DNA from: Streptococcus parasanguinis
Lineage (GTDB): Bacteria; Bacillota; Bacilli; Lactobacillales; Streptococcaceae
DNA: 64,000 nt
Assembly: GCA_018365265.1 (NCBI GenBank)
Contig: JAGZKI010000001.1
Span: 34,595-98,594 of the forward strand
Reading direction: 5' to 3'
A model generated the notes under the pieces. It saw only the letters and a program-made list of their open reading frames with translations. It was not told where the DNA came from and did no database searches. Position numbers and translations under genes: made by a program. Below, piece by piece: positions 17,806 to 28,331 of this stretch. The first letter of the stretch is position 1. The number at the start of each line of letters is the position of its first letter.

Positions 17806-17809
17806 TATG

Positions 17810-18922
17810 TTATTTCGTTGCTGGTTGTTGCTGTGTAATACAGTGAATATTACCACCACCATATGCAATCTCTGTAGTTTCAACTCCAACAACTTTACGA
17901 TCAGGGAACATCGCTTGGACTTGTTCAACCGCTAATGCATCGTTCTCATCACCATATTGAGGGAGAATAATTCCTCCATTCACTATTAAGAAATTCAAAT
18001 ATGATGCGATTGCAACTTCTCCTTCCTCTCTTGGAATAGCCCCTTCTGAAAAATCAATCGTATCTGCATCTTTTAGATAGCATGGCTTCTTAGTAACGCA
18101 CATTTTATGTACTTTTAATTTTCTGCCTTTTGCATCTGTTTGTTCACTTAGGAATTCAAACGCTGCTTTTGCTTCCTTGTAGAAAGGATGGCTTTCATCT
18201 TCAGTGTAAATACATGCAACTTCACCAGGTTTTACAAAACATGCTACATCATCAATATGACCATTCGTTTCATATGGGTCAATACCATCTTTCACCCAAA
18301 TTACTTTTTCACAATTCAAATAGTCTTTTAATTTTTGTTCAATTTCTTCTTTTGACAAATGTGGGTTTCGACTTGGATGAAGAAGACACATTTCAGTAAC
18401 CATCACTGTACCTTCACCATCAACGTGAATTGATCCACCTTCTAAAACAAAATCATCTGTTTTATAAGAATCAGTATTTGTTAATTCACAAACTTTTCTT
18501 GCAACAAGCGCATCTTGATCCCAAGGGAAATAGAGTCCATCGACTAGACCTCCCCAAGCATTAAATTCCCAATCTACTGCACGACGTTCACCTTTATCAT
18601 TTATAAGAAATGTAGGACCACAGTCGCGAATCCACGAATCATCATTTGTCATCTCAATTACTCTGATATTTTCGCAATTAAGAGCAGATACACGAGCTAT
18701 AGCATTTTCAAATTGAAGAGGTGGTACACAAAGTGAAACTGGTTCAAATTCACTAATGGCTTTGGCAACATCTAAAAATGCTTTTTGAGCAGGTTTGGCT
18801 CCTAAACGCCAATTATCATTTCGCCATGGCCATAACATCCAAATTTGTTCTTGTTCTTCGAATTCTCCTGGCATTCGAAATCCATCTACTTTAGGGGTTG
18901 TCCCCACAATACGTTTAGACAT
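17810..18922 (-). CDS. aguA: Agmatine deiminase
   Basis: Hydrolyses agmatine to N-carbamoylputrescine and ammonia, first step of the agmatine deiminase pathway for ATP and acid tolerance. The guanidino-modifying fold is indicated by WPWRNDNWR near residue 31, NDDSWIRDCGPTF near 88, LEGGSIHVDGEGT near 156, the ETNGHIDD catalytic segment near 216, and the C-terminal nucleophile Cys361 in GGGNIHC. 370 residues is the family length. It is the third gene of the aguB-aguD-aguA operon, with AAAGGAGG before the ATG and a terminator right after it. Confidence 0.96.
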   Translation of the reverse strand: MSKRIVGTTPKVDGFRMPGEFEEQEQIWMLWPWRNDNWRLGAKPAQKAFLDVAKAISEFEPVSLCVPPLQFENAIARVSALNCENIRVIEMTNDDSWIRDCGPTFLINDKGERRAVDWEFNAWGGLVDGLYFPWDQDALVARKVCELTNTDSYKTDDFVLEGGSIHVDGEGTVMVTEMCLLHPSRNPHLSKEEIEQKLKDYLNCEKVIWVKDGIDPYETNGHIDDVACFVKPGEVACIYTEDESHPFYKEAKAAFEFLSEQTDAKGRKLKVHKMCVTKKPCYLKDADTIDFSEGAIPREEGEVAIASYLNFLIVNGGIILPQYGDENDALAVEQVQAMFPDRKVVGVETTEIAYGGGNIHCITQQQPATK

Positions 18923-18961
18923 CTCAAGTCCTCCTTTTATTGTATTGGTATTTAGTTACTA

Positions 18962-20320
18962 TCATTTTTTGATTTTTTTCACACGAATAATAACTTCACC
19001 TAAGATAAGACAAACTAATGAACCAATAGTTACAGGTAATTTATCAGCTAATGTTACTTCATCAAAAGATAATGGGAACGCTGTAAATAAAAGCGAAATC
19101 AAAATCATAACAATTGGAATTACAACCATAATTTTTAAAATAAAATCACTTCCTCCTACTTTAAAAGGTCGAGGAGTTTCTGGATCTATTTTTCTTAACT
19201 TATAAAATGCTGGAAAAACTGGTATATAAGAAAGCAGGAACATAACAAGGTTTAATGAGAAGAAGGCCCAAAACAAATCCTGATTTGGTAATATTGGTGC
19301 AATGACTACTACAAATGTCGCAACAAAACCATTTGCTAAAGCTGATCCAATTGGCATGTTATTCTTTTTACTACGTTTTGCAAAAAACTTTGGCATATCT
19401 CCGTTTTCTGCAGCATAACATGCCGTGTTATTCACTCCTAATGACCATGAAATCATATTTCCAAAAAGAGTTAGTAAGAATAGAAATGCCATTAAAATTA
19501 TAAACCATCCATTTTCTGATCCGGTCAAAAGTTTAAAGCTGTCCATCATACCACTACTAGTAGAAATTTTATCAACAGGAATCGCTACACCAATACCAAA
19601 TGCAGAAAATATATAAATAGCTGCAATAACTAAACCTGCAACAATTATAGATTGAGGTATTTGTTTTTTAGGATTCTCCATATCATCTGCACACGTACAA
19701 ATAACCTCAAAGCCAAGTAGATTAAAAATAATAACAGAAATAAATGATAGACTGTTTAAATCAAATGATGGTAAAAGTGAATCCAACGTAATTTTATTAG
19801 CCATTCCTTTTGTAAAGGCAATATATAATCCCAAGACTCCCACTAATAGAGCTAATATCATTTTTATAATTGCCGCACCATTGAGGATCCATACGCTATC
19901 ACTTGCAGGATAAAAGCTTATCCATATAATTAACCAAATAAATACAAGTTCAATTAATAATGTCCATAACATTGAAAACTCAACTCCTGTTATCGTTGTC
20001 AACAAACCAGGAGTCATAACAGCTAGTGATGCTAACCACAATGGAAAATTAATCCAATAATACCAGGAGGTCCTTGAGCCCCATCGGTGTCCAAACGCCT
20101 TCGTCACCCAATCATAAATTCCACCATCACCTATATAAGTAGTACCTAATTCAGCTGAAATCAATCCGTATGGTAACAAAAAGGCAATTAATAAAAATAA
20201 CCACCAAAAGAATTGAGAATTCCCAATCGCTGCAACTGGAGCTGCAGCTTCTGCAACAAATACTACACATATTACAGTTAATACTGTAGTAAACAAACTA
20301 AATTTTTTCTTTTCTTCCAT
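18962..20320 (-). CDS. aguD: Agmatine/putrescine antiporter (APC family)
   Basis: Membrane exchanger of 452 residues with about twelve hydrophobic segments, importing agmatine and exporting putrescine. The first helix carries the APC signature region (AEAAAPVAAIGNSQFFWW near residue 24), and GGIYDWVTKAFG near 66 is typical of the family. The position between aguB and aguA identifies it. GGAAGGAG precedes the ATG. Substrate is inferred from context; the fold is clear. Confidence 0.9.
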   Translation of the reverse strand: MEEKKKFSLFTTVLTVICVVFVAEAAAPVAAIGNSQFFWWLFLLIAFLLPYGLISAELGTTYIGDGGIYDWVTKAFGHRWGSRTSWYYWINFPLWLASLAVMTPGLLTTITGVEFSMLWTLLIELVFIWLIIWISFYPASDSVWILNGAAIIKMILALLVGVLGLYIAFTKGMANKITLDSLLPSFDLNSLSFISVIIFNLLGFEVICTCADDMENPKKQIPQSIIVAGLVIAAIYIFSAFGIGVAIPVDKISTSSGMMDSFKLLTGSENGWFIILMAFLFLLTLFGNMISWSLGVNNTACYAAENGDMPKFFAKRSKKNNMPIGSALANGFVATFVVVIAPILPNQDLFWAFFSLNLVMFLLSYIPVFPAFYKLRKIDPETPRPFKVGGSDFILKIMVVIPIVMILISLLFTAFPLSFDEVTLADKLPVTIGSLVCLILGEVIIRVKKIKK

Positions 20321-20383
20321 TTTTTTCTCCTTCCTTTAAGAGGAGAGTTATAACATCGTCAATTTAAAGCAAATTGATCCTTT

Positions 20384-21397
20384 TTATTTTAAAAATGATT
20401 CCAGTTCTGCTTTAGCTACAGATTGTTTTTCAAGGTCATATGGATGTCGTTTTTCAAAATCACGAAGTAGATAAACTAAGATACCTCGCATTGAAGTTAA
20501 ACGATTTTCCGCCTCATCAAAACAAACTGAATTTGGGCCATCCATCACTTCATCAGACACTTCTTCGCCACGTGTAGCAGGTAAACAGTGCATGAATTTG
20601 CAATTTTCTCCTGCTTTTGCCATCATCTCTGAATCAACATGATATTTAGGATAGAAAATCTTCATACGTTCTTCTTCTGATAATTCCGCTTCATATAAGC
20701 CATACCATACATCAGTATATAAGAAATCTGCACCAGTAATTGAATCTATATCATCAGTTACCAAATATTTACCACCTGATAGTTTACAAATTTCATCATA
20801 TTTTGACTTATGCATATCATTTAATTGGAATCCCTTCGGACCGAAGTGAACAAATTCCATACCCATTTTCAATGTAATTAATCCTAAAGAGAAGCATACT
20901 TGAGTTGCATCTCCTACAAATACTACTTTACAATCTTCTAATTTTTTTCCTTTCGGCAAGTTTTCAATAATCGTAATCAGATCTCCCAATTCTTGTGTAG
21001 GATGATTATAATCACTCATACCATTAATTACTGGTACTTGAGAAAATTTTGCTAAATCAACTACACTCTTATGACGCTCAACACGTGCCATTATAATATC
21101 TGTTAAGCGAGAAACCACGGTTGCTGTATCTTCTAGTGTTTCGTGTCCTCCTAGTTGAATTTGACCGGGTGCCAAATATTGTGCGTGCCCTCCAAGTTGA
21201 GTCATAGCAGTTTCAAAAGAAATCCGTGTTCTTGTAGATGATTGTTGAAAAATCATACCTAGAGTTTTATTTTTCAACAAAGGTGGGTAATACCCATTTT
21301 TAATACAAGCTTTAATCTTAAGAGATAGCCCAGCCATTTCTAAAAGTTGCTCTTTAGAGAACTCTTCTGTTGTAATATAATCAATTTTATTGCTCAT
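20384..21397 (-). CDS. aguB: Putrescine carbamoyltransferase
   Basis: Phosphorolyses N-carbamoylputrescine to putrescine and carbamoyl phosphate. The transcarbamylase carbamoyl-phosphate loop [10 protein letters not shown] is at 53-62, HPTQELGDL near 131, and [11 protein letters not shown] near 269; the latter differs from the HCLP(R)xxE of ornithine enzymes in the way expected of the putrescine type. 337 residues. It is the first gene of the operon, divergent from aguR, with AGGAGG before the ATG. Carbamoyl phosphate would next need a carbamate kinase (AguC), which is not encoded here. Confidence 0.93.
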   Translation of the reverse strand: MSNKIDYITTEEFSKEQLLEMAGLSLKIKACIKNGYYPPLLKNKTLGMIFQQSSTRTRISFETAMTQLGGHAQYLAPGQIQLGGHETLEDTATVVSRLTDIIMARVERHKSVVDLAKFSQVPVINGMSDYNHPTQELGDLITIIENLPKGKKLEDCKVVFVGDATQVCFSLGLITLKMGMEFVHFGPKGFQLNDMHKSKYDEICKLSGGKYLVTDDIDSITGADFLYTDVWYGLYEAELSEEERMKIFYPKYHVDSEMMAKAGENCKFMHCLPATRGEEVSDEVMDGPNSVCFDEAENRLTSMRGILVYLLRDFEKRHPYDLEKQSVAKAELESFLK

Positions 21398-21620
21398 AAT
21401 TGAGACCTCCTGTGTTGTTATGCTTTAATGATATTGCAAAATTTTTTAGTTTGCGATAAACTTAAAGGTGTAAACCCTCTTTTTTAAAAGTTTAAGTACT
21501 AAACCCAGTATTTATACTTTCAAAAATGTAATGCTATTTTAAATATAAACTCTCTATTTTATTCCTTTTAGATAAAGTTTAGAGTTTTAATTAGTTTCAC
21601 AGAATAAATGGAGGCTAAAT
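21398..21620. promoter_or_regulatory. aguB-aguR divergent control region
   Basis: A 223-base, very AT-rich intergenic region serving two divergent genes. It contains GTTTA-AGTAC-TAAAC (21490-21504) and several further copies of the GTTTA/TAAAC and AAGTTTA half-sites (near 21459 and 21577), candidate AguR sites. Confidence 0.45.
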
Positions 21621-22592
21621 ATGATTGAAATAGTTTATATATACAATGTATTTTTAATTATACTGTATACTTTGACCCTTGGTATTGTATTGACCTATTC
21701 TTTAAACTCAGAAAAGGATAAAAAATACTTATTTTTTGTAGTCGGTTTATATCTTGTTTTTTTTATTTTTGATAATCTGATCCTTTCAATGACAGAAATA
21801 ATTAAAGATTTCGGAAACACATATAACCAACACTTTATGGGAGTTCCTTTTGTGAAAACTGTCATATATCTTGTTAATAATATTTGTCAGTTTTGGATAG
21901 TTGCTAGACTGAGGAAAGAAACACCTTTATTAACCCACTATTGCTTTATTTCAATTACTTTCATATGGATGGCTTTCCCAATTCTAAACAATTCTCCATT
22001 AAGAGTTTTTATGTACTATTTGCCCAATCAGCTTCTTTTGATTTATACTGGTATATATGCGAGACGAAATCTAACATCTTTAAATATTAGTAGTCGAAAT
22101 AAAAATTACTTAAAAACTATTTCAAATATCGGAGTGCTATTTGGTATTCTAATTATCTTAGAAGATTTATTTGTTATTTTTAATATAGATTCGTATGATT
22201 TGTTGAATCTACGAATTCAAAATAGAAATATGTGTGAAGACATGTTTACTATTGCTGTTTGTTATTTAATAATCAAATATATTCTTTCTGATTGGAAAGC
22301 TATTTCGAATGTAGAAGAACAATTAAGTTCATTTGATAAATCCCCAAAAATTGACAACCCTAGTACACTAGATCTATTCTCTGAAAAACTTCATTTAACT
22401 GAACGTGAAAAAGAAATTCTTCCTCTACTTCTTGAACACAAAAACAATCAGGAAATTGCGGATCAATTGTTTCTTTCAGTTGGAACTGTGAAGACACATG
22501 TACACAATATTTTTATAAAACTTGAGATCACTAAACGAAATCAACTTTTCGAAGTATATAATTCCTTTGAAAACGAACATCCTGAGCAATAA
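21621..22592 (+). CDS. aguR: Membrane-bound LuxR-type regulator of the agu operon
   Basis: A 323-residue protein with about six to seven hydrophobic segments in the first 225 residues and a C-terminal LuxR/NarL helix-turn-helix ([25 protein letters not shown] ... SVGTVKTHV, about 255-310, given in two parts). S. mutans AguR has the same plan and senses agmatine at the membrane to activate aguBDAC. It is transcribed away from aguB across a shared 223-base control region. GGAGG lies six bases before the ATG and a strong terminator follows. Confidence 0.85.
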   Translation: MIEIVYIYNVFLIILYTLTLGIVLTYSLNSEKDKKYLFFVVGLYLVFFIFDNLILSMTEIIKDFGNTYNQHFMGVPFVKTVIYLVNNICQFWIVARLRKETPLLTHYCFISITFIWMAFPILNNSPLRVFMYYLPNQLLLIYTGIYARRNLTSLNISSRNKNYLKTISNIGVLFGILIILEDLFVIFNIDSYDLLNLRIQNRNMCEDMFTIAVCYLIIKYILSDWKAISNVEEQLSSFDKSPKIDNPSTLDLFSEKLHLTEREKEILPLLLEHKNNQEIADQLFLSVGTVKTHVHNIFIKLEITKRNQLFEVYNSFENEHPEQ

Positions 22593-22626
22593 TTGTGTCA
22601 TAGTCCCGACTTTCAAAGATAGAAAT

Positions 22627-22655
22627 AAAAAAAGGTCCCCAGTGGACCTTTTTTT
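22627..22655 (+). terminator. Terminator after aguR
   Basis: AAAAAGGTCC / GGACCTTTTT with a CCCAGT loop, usable in both directions. Confidence 0.8.
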
Positions 22656-22724
22656 CACTAGCTTAAAATTAGAATTTAGCAACCCTAAAAATGTCTTATA
22701 AAATATAACAATCATTAAACACAC

Positions 22725-22757
22725 AAAAAGCACTCTGACTTATTGTCAGCAGTGCTT
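22725..22757 (-). terminator. Terminator after the DUF1002 gene
   Basis: Stem AGCACTCTGAC / GTCAGCAGTGCT with a one-base bulge; minus-strand tail TTTTGTG. Confidence 0.7.
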
Positions 22758-22768
22758 TCCTGCTATTT

Positions 22769-23779
22769 TTAGCCAACTAAACCACTAAAGAATTTGACAA
22801 TGGCATTCCAGATGGCGCCGAAGAAGCCGGCAATGGCATTCCACGCATTTGTGAAGAAGTTTCCACTGTCTTTTAAAATGGCATTGGTATCAAAATTCAG
22901 ATTGATATTGTTAAAGGTATCGCCTGCCTTGTCTACGATACTATCTTTCAGATCCGACAAGGTCTTCGTAAAGCTTTTGCTACTGATGACGCTACTCTTT
23001 GAAAGATTCACTGCGAAATTCACGATCAAATTGATCTGGTTACCTGTCACAGTTGTATCCAGCTTATAATTTTTCAGGGTTTCTTCGACGATCTTTCGAA
23101 TATCATCTTTGCTTAAATCCTGATTGTTCTGTTTGGCATTGGCTACTGCCGTTTTTATGTCGGTCAATGCTACGTTTAACTTATCCGCATCGAAGTTTTT
23201 CTTACCAGCGTTTTCTTCATTGATCCCGGATAAAGTCTTTAACTCTTCTTGGGCCAGATCTTTGCTTTCTTGAGAAACTTTGGCACCATTTTTCTCAAGC
23301 GAGTAATAGATCCCAGCCAAGGCACTTTCTCCGGTCACTTGGATAGGGGAAGCTACTGTAATTTGAGCATGCTCCAATCCAAGTGTAACGGCTGCATTAC
23401 GATACATATCTGCAGTGACCTTGGTGATATTTTGAGGTGTCACGATATTCACTTCTAGTGGCTTATTTTTGCCTAATTTTTGAATTTTAACAGAGGAATA
23501 AAGTTCCAAACTATCATCGTTGGCAACGTTCATAATCGAAGAATAAACCTCTGGTGTCATGGTCTTCCACTCTTCTTTATCTTTTGAACTATCGTAGTTC
23601 AAGAGACTCAAGGTTTGTTCGATTTGACTTTGGTCCAGCGAATAACCCAAAACATAGTCTGGTTTGACATAGGTTTCGTCGATGACTTTCTGCACATTGC
23701 TATCTGCAGAAACCCGAGGGACAGCGGTAAACAAGACTAAAGTCGTCGTTACAAACAATGCAATCTTCTTTAATTTCAT
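22769..23779 (-). CDS. Secreted DUF1002 protein
   Basis: A 336-residue exported protein. The signal peptide is MKLKKIALFVTTTLVLFTAV with cleavage after SADS or nearby (VSA). The central part (residues 40-190) matches the DUF1002 type seen in streptococci, with the conserved VTPQNITKVT region near 112. The C-terminal 40 residues are aromatic and hydrophobic (WNAIAGFFGAIWNAIVKFF), perhaps a membrane anchor or amphipathic tail. Function unknown. It is a single gene with a terminator on each side. Confidence 0.82.
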   Translation of the reverse strand: MKLKKIALFVTTTLVLFTAVPRVSADSNVQKVIDETYVKPDYVLGYSLDQSQIEQTLSLLNYDSSKDKEEWKTMTPEVYSSIMNVANDDSLELYSSVKIQKLGKNKPLEVNIVTPQNITKVTADMYRNAAVTLGLEHAQITVASPIQVTGESALAGIYYSLEKNGAKVSQESKDLAQEELKTLSGINEENAGKKNFDADKLNVALTDIKTAVANAKQNNQDLSKDDIRKIVEETLKNYKLDTTVTGNQINLIVNFAVNLSKSSVISSKSFTKTLSDLKDSIVDKAGDTFNNINLNFDTNAILKDSGNFFTNAWNAIAGFFGAIWNAIVKFFSGLVG

Positions 23780-23984
23780 CTTTTTCTTCTTTCTAATTCA
23801 AATCAAATCTGGAATCTCTTATTACTTTTCTCACCTCACTAGGGATGAAAAAAGAAGTAAATAAAGAGTTTACCCACTTCGATTTTCATTATACAGTTGA
23901 TTTCTTAAAACTAGCTTACAGTTTTTTTAAGAATGCATGACATTTTTATTTTCCCTAAAAATCGGAGGCAGAATTGATCAACTT

Positions 23985-24005
23985 TAAAAAGAGCCAATCG
24001 GCTCT
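23985..24005 (-). terminator. Terminator of the tdk-to-pmp23 operon
   Basis: AGAGCC-AATC-GGCTCT with TTTTTAAAG on the minus strand. Confidence 0.65.
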
Positions 24006-24016
24006 CTGGAAAATGA

Positions 24017-24619
24017 TTAAAACCATGAAAATAACTTCATAATCGTCATATTGGTTTCTACTAAACGGGAATAATAAATATTACCCCCATTAATGTAGAG
24101 TTCCATCCCGTTTAAAAGAGAGATAGGGTGGAGGTAAAGATAAGTTTCACCGGTTACATTGCCAAGACTTGGCGCTACTACATCCCGTGAATAAGCCCGG
24201 GCCAACTCTAGGGAATTTGTTCCACCGTGTTTTGCGACGTAATCGATGTAGTCTTTCCCAAAATTATAGGCTTGAACCGCAGTCCAGCTATCAACGCCTT
24301 TTTTCTTTGCTTCTTTTAACTCATCCGAAAGAGTTTGAATTCCTTGGCGAATACTGGCCTTATTATCACTAATAGTATTGGTCTCACCACTTGCACTCTC
24401 ACTCGCCTGCATGACATCGTCTTCTCTGCCTTTGGTCTCCGTATAGATCATAGCAAGAATGAGGTTTTCATTGGCCGTGGTGTCCTCTTCAGCAAGGACT
24501 TCTCTAACCAGGGAGCGGTACTGCATGACTTGTTTGACATCATGGTGGATCTGAATTCCCTTGTAGATTCCAAATATTAGTAAGATGAATAAGAAGATCT
24601 TCACTATACGTTTAATCAT
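24017..24619 (-). CDS. pmp23: Lysozyme-like peptidoglycan-modifying protein Pmp23
   Basis: Membrane-anchored lytic-transglycosylase-like protein, 200 residues. One N-terminal helix (residues 5-22) anchors it outside the cell. The lysozyme-like domain has the catalytic Glu61 in [11 protein letters not shown] and the ASESASG and AYNFG segments seen in CwlT/Pmp23 proteins. In pneumococcus Pmp23 affects septum and cell-wall integrity. Its ATG overlaps the stop of the nucleoid-associated protein gene (TAATG), as in the conserved pneumococcal order glyA-NAP-pmp23. Confidence 0.87.
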   Translation of the reverse strand: MIKRIVKIFLFILLIFGIYKGIQIHHDVKQVMQYRSLVREVLAEEDTTANENLILAMIYTETKGREDDVMQASESASGETNTISDNKASIRQGIQTLSDELKEAKKKGVDSWTAVQAYNFGKDYIDYVAKHGGTNSLELARAYSRDVVAPSLGNVTGETYLYLHPISLLNGMELYINGGNIYYSRLVETNMTIMKLFSWF

Positions 24620-25593
24620 TATTTACTCTGTATATCCTCAATATTTTTGATCAAAATAGAATAGGTTCCGTTCTCGTTTAGAATAAATTCAACAGATTCT
24701 GCATCTTCATAGACATTATTCGGAACGATCAGTTCAATTCCATTTGACAATGACAATTTCTGATTTTCGAACTTCTTCAACTGGCGACTTGCATCAATCT
24801 CTTCAAAGGTGACAGGCTCTGGTACAGCTTCTTTAACTTGGTCAATAAAACTGAGGCGAGCTGTCAAATTATCGTCAAAGAGATCATCTGCTAATTTCTC
24901 TGGAGAGAGTTTATTTTCTTCCTCGATATGATTGAAAATAGCTGATTTAACCTTTGATTGAAATTGAAAATCATCTGTATTAAAGCTTTCCGCAATCTTC
25001 TGGGCTGTTTTTTCTAGAGCCTTGATCGATTTTTTAGGAGAAATCTTGGGTTGCGCCTGCAAGAGATTCTCAGAAAAATAATTCAAGAAGGTCCCGTTAT
25101 ACTTGATCCGTTTTTCAATCAAGTGGTATTTGCGGCTTTGAAGATTAATGACCAAGGCCTCATCAGCACCAGTCCCGAAACCAGGCAGATTGTTTTGCGT
25201 CAGCTTAATCGGATTATCCACTTCACCACCAAGATGCGTCAGGGTTTCCCGTAAGGCAATCCGAAGAAAGGCAAAATGGTCCACCCCTTCTTTTGAGAAT
25301 TGAATGAACACCAAATCGTTGGTTTTTTGATTCTCAGAGACGACAAATTCTTCCTTCCAACGATTCGCTACTGCTACCGAAGTTTCTAATAGGTCATCTG
25401 AAATCATCTCAAGAAAAGGATTGTCCTCTTCGAAAATACCGGTCCTGGCTTCATCAGAGTAGACCCGTTCAATCTTCTTACGCAAGTATTCCTCGATTTT
25501 AGGTGTGATATTGAGAAATTTATCTGCCAGATAGAGATCGGTATCGTCTGGGCTAAATTGATGAATGATGGCTTTTTTTACGTAAATATCCAT
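24619..25593 (-). CDS. Nucleoid-associated protein (NdpA/YejK family)
   Basis: A 324-residue cytosolic protein of the 37-kDa nucleoid-associated family. It starts [25 protein letters not shown], a hallmark opening (HQFS/LxxxxD), and keeps the YLRKKIERV and [20 protein letters not shown] segments (latter around residue 127, given in part). Role: binds the nucleoid; mechanism unclear. Eight bases downstream of glyA and overlapping pmp23 by one base, so part of the same operon. Confidence 0.85.
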   Translation of the reverse strand: MDIYVKKAIIHQFSPDDTDLYLADKFLNITPKIEEYLRKKIERVYSDEARTGIFEEDNPFLEMISDDLLETSVAVANRWKEEFVVSENQKTNDLVFIQFSKEGVDHFAFLRIALRETLTHLGGEVDNPIKLTQNNLPGFGTGADEALVINLQSRKYHLIEKRIKYNGTFLNYFSENLLQAQPKISPKKSIKALEKTAQKIAESFNTDDFQFQSKVKSAIFNHIEEENKLSPEKLADDLFDDNLTARLSFIDQVKEAVPEPVTFEEIDASRQLKKFENQKLSLSNGIELIVPNNVYEDAESVEFILNENGTYSILIKNIEDIQSK

Positions 25594-25601
25594 AAGATGG
25601 T

Positions 25602-26858
25602 TTAGTCCTCGTAAAGTGGAAAGGCGTCTGTCAAGGCTTTGACTTGGCTACGCACTTCGTCTAATACTTCTTGCTTGTCCGCATTCTTCAGCGCTTTGAT
25701 CATCAGTTCAGCAACGGTGCGACTTTCTTTTTCACCAAAACCACGAGCGGTGATGGCTGCTGCACCAATCCGAATCCCACTGGTCTTAAATGGAGACAAG
25801 GTTTCATAAGGAATAGAGTTCTTGTTGAGAGTGATATTAACTTCATCCAACAAGTTTTGCGCCACTTTCCCATTTTCAACGACTTTAGTGACGTCGACAA
25901 GGAAAAGGTGGTTCTCTGTTCCGCCTGAAATAACGCGGAAATCAGGATCTTGCAAGAAGACATCAGCCATGGCCTGACTGTTCTTAATCACATTAGCTGC
26001 ATACTCTTTAAAGGCAGGATCCAGCGCTTCTTTGAAGGCGACAGCTTTGGCTGCAATGACATGCTCCAACGGTCCTCCTTGAATACCTGGGAAGATAGCT
26101 GAATTGATCTTCTTGGCCAAGTCTTCATCATTGGTCAAGATCAAGCCACCACGAGGGCCACGAAGGGTCTTGTGAGTGGTCGTGGTCGTGATATGAGCAT
26201 AAGGCACTGGACTTGGATGAAGACCTGCTGCCACGAGACCAGCAATATGAGCCATGTCAACCATGAGCTTGGCTCCTACTGCATCCGCAATCTCACGGAA
26301 TTTTGAGAAATCAATAATCTGAGAGTAGGCTGAGGCACCAGCAACGATGAGTTTTGGCTTCACTTCTTGGGCTTGTTTTAAGATGGCGTCAAAATCCAAG
26401 AGTTCTGTTTCAGGATCTACACTATAGGACACAAAGTTATAGGTTTGACCAGAGAAGCTCACAGAAGCTCCGTGCGTCAAATGCCCACCGGCAGCTAAAT
26501 CCATCCCCATGACAGTATCACCAGGCTCAATCAAGGCCATATAGGCAGCACAGTTTGCCTGACTTCCTGAATGCGGTTGAACGTTAGCAAATTTAGCCCC
26601 AAAGATTTCTTTGGCACGCTCGATCGCGAGACTTTCGACCACATCAACCACATCAGTCCCACCGTAGTAACGGCGACCTGGATAACCTTCTGCATATTTA
26701 TTGGTCAGAATAGACCCTTGCGCTGCCATAACCGCCTTAGAGACGACATTTTCAGAAGCAATCAACTCGATATTGTTTTGTTGGCGTTCCTCTTCTTTAG
26801 CGATCGCATTCCATAGGTCTGCATCATAGGCTTTGTAATCTTCTTTATCAAAAATCAT
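25602..26858 (-). CDS. glyA: Serine hydroxymethyltransferase
   Basis: PLP enzyme interconverting serine and glycine with transfer of the one-carbon unit to tetrahydrofolate. The start is the ATG at 26858 with AAGGAG eight bases upstream, giving 418 residues ([12 protein letters not shown]); the longer frame to 26894 lacks a ribosome site. Motifs: the ENVVSKAV region near 36, HSGSQAN near 91, and the PLP lysine in [14 protein letters not shown] near 226. Links with fhs (at 58-60 kb) in one-carbon metabolism. Member of the prfA-prmC-sua5 operon. Confidence 0.97.
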   Translation of the reverse strand: MIFDKEDYKAYDADLWNAIAKEEERQQNNIELIASENVVSKAVMAAQGSILTNKYAEGYPGRRYYGGTDVVDVVESLAIERAKEIFGAKFANVQPHSGSQANCAAYMALIEPGDTVMGMDLAAGGHLTHGASVSFSGQTYNFVSYSVDPETELLDFDAILKQAQEVKPKLIVAGASAYSQIIDFSKFREIADAVGAKLMVDMAHIAGLVAAGLHPSPVPYAHITTTTTHKTLRGPRGGLILTNDEDLAKKINSAIFPGIQGGPLEHVIAAKAVAFKEALDPAFKEYAANVIKNSQAMADVFLQDPDFRVISGGTENHLFLVDVTKVVENGKVAQNLLDEVNITLNKNSIPYETLSPFKTSGIRIGAAAITARGFGEKESRTVAELMIKALKNADKQEVLDEVRSQVKALTDAFPLYED

Positions 26859-26893
26859 CCGTCTACTCCTTATTAAAAATTTTTTTATATACA

Positions 26894-27508
26894 TTATGAC
26901 AGAGGAAGGTCATCTTCCTCAAAGATAAGCTCGGGCACTTGTGCAAGCAAATTAGCTTTCGTAATCGAACCTTGTCGTAAAATCCTGGCCTTGGTCCCAG
27001 AAATATCTAGGATAGTCGAATCTTGCCCAGTAAGGAAAGCATCGTCCTCAAAGCCAGGAATTACCTGATCGAATTCTTTTACAATAGCTTTATACTTTGT
27101 TCCGCTAGCATGTCCAGATAGATTTGCAGAAGGACCGACTAAAGGACCATATTTACGAATTAATTCCAATGTCTTTGGATGGGCTGGCATCCGAAAGCCA
27201 ACCGTAGACATCCCTGAATGAATCCATTCTGGCACCTTTTCATTAGCCTGAAGAATAATAGTTAAAGGCCCAGGTAAAAATGATTCAATCAGTTTTGTTA
27301 AATAGCTAGGTTGATTTTTCGAATAAATTCGAACATCTTCTTCGTCAGCTACATTCAAGTTCAGGGCTTTCTTTCTAGGTCTACGTTTTAATTCGTAAAT
27401 ATAATCAACTGCCTCTTGATCCAAAGCTTTAGCGAAAATGCCATAGACTGTTTCAGTTGGCAGAATAACCGCACGTCCTGCTTCTAATTCTTTCTCAATG
27501 TGATCCAT
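26894..27508 (-). CDS. Threonylcarbamoyl-AMP synthase (Sua5/YrdC/YwlC family)
   Basis: Makes threonylcarbamoyl-AMP from threonine, bicarbonate and ATP for t6A37 of ANN-decoding tRNAs. The YrdC domain is clear: [14 protein letters not shown] near residue 16, [11 protein letters not shown] near 41, and [13 protein letters not shown] near 125. At 204 residues it is the short form without the C-terminal Sua5 domain. The start overlaps prmC by 14 bases. Conserved neighbour of prmC and glyA in streptococci. Confidence 0.92.
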   Translation of the reverse strand: MDHIEKELEAGRAVILPTETVYGIFAKALDQEAVDYIYELKRRPRKKALNLNVADEEDVRIYSKNQPSYLTKLIESFLPGPLTIILQANEKVPEWIHSGMSTVGFRMPAHPKTLELIRKYGPLVGPSANLSGHASGTKYKAIVKEFDQVIPGFEDDAFLTGQDSTILDISGTKARILRQGSITKANLLAQVPELIFEEDDLPLS

Positions 27509-28331
27509 TGTCTACTACTACCATTCTATCTTGTCCAAATTGGTCTTTCAAAACTCGAACTTGTTTGTTGGAAAATGCCTCTTGAAAAAGCTCTTTTACC
27601 TTGCTTCCTTGCTTATAGCCAATTTCTAGATAGATCTTTCCTTCTGGTGTTAAAACACTTGGTGCTTGCTGAGCAATTTTTTCGTAGATGGCATAGCCAT
27701 CACGGTCTGCAAAGAGAGCTAAGTGAGGTTCAGAGGCTAATACATTAGCTCCAACTTCTTCTACATCGTCCTGTGAGATATAGGGTGGATTGGAAACAAT
27801 CAAGTCGTAAGGACCTTTTAGATGATCCAGAACATCAGAATACTTAAAATTAAGGATTACTTCTAACTGCTGGGCATTTTCTTGAGCAAGCTCCAAAGCC
27901 TCCTCTGACACATCACTAGCTTGAATCTGCCAGTTAGGTCTAGCAAGGGCTATGCTAATGGCAATGGCACCACTTCCTGTTCCAATATCCAGAACTCGTA
28001 AGGATTCCCCATCGTTTTCCTCAAGTATGAGAGCGACCAACTCCTCAGTCTCTGGGCGTGGAATCAGCACGCGCTCATCAACTGTAAAAACATGGCCACA
28101 AAATTCTGCACTCCCAATAATATATTGGGCAGGGATGTGATGTTTCAACTGCTCAAAGATGGATCGAAGCAAGTCCTGATCCTCTACTTCCACTTCTTTT
28201 TGCAAGGCAAGGACAAAGTCTGTAAAGGTCCAGTTTTTTAAAGCACGATATGCGAAGGAGAGGCTTTCTGCTTCCTCTCCAACTGCTATTAATGCTTCTT
28301 CATACTGGGCTAATAATGATCCCAACAACAT
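27495..28331 (-). CDS. prmC: Release factor glutamine methyltransferase
   Basis: SAM-dependent methylase that modifies the glutamine of the GGQ loop of RF1/RF2. VLDIGTGSGAIAISIA near residue 114 is the SAM site and VSNPPYIS near 182 is the catalytic NPPY motif. 278 residues. Its ATG shares one base with the prfA stop (TAATG), coupling the methylase to its substrate RF1. Confidence 0.96.
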   Translation of the reverse strand: MLLGSLLAQYEEALIAVGEEAESLSFAYRALKNWTFTDFVLALQKEVEVEDQDLLRSIFEQLKHHIPAQYIIGSAEFCGHVFTVDERVLIPRPETEELVALILEENDGESLRVLDIGTGSGAIAISIALARPNWQIQASDVSEEALELAQENAQQLEVILNFKYSDVLDHLKGPYDLIVSNPPYISQDDVEEVGANVLASEPHLALFADRDGYAIYEKIAQQAPSVLTPEGKIYLEIGYKQGSKVKELFQEAFSNKQVRVLKDQFGQDRMVVVDNGSH

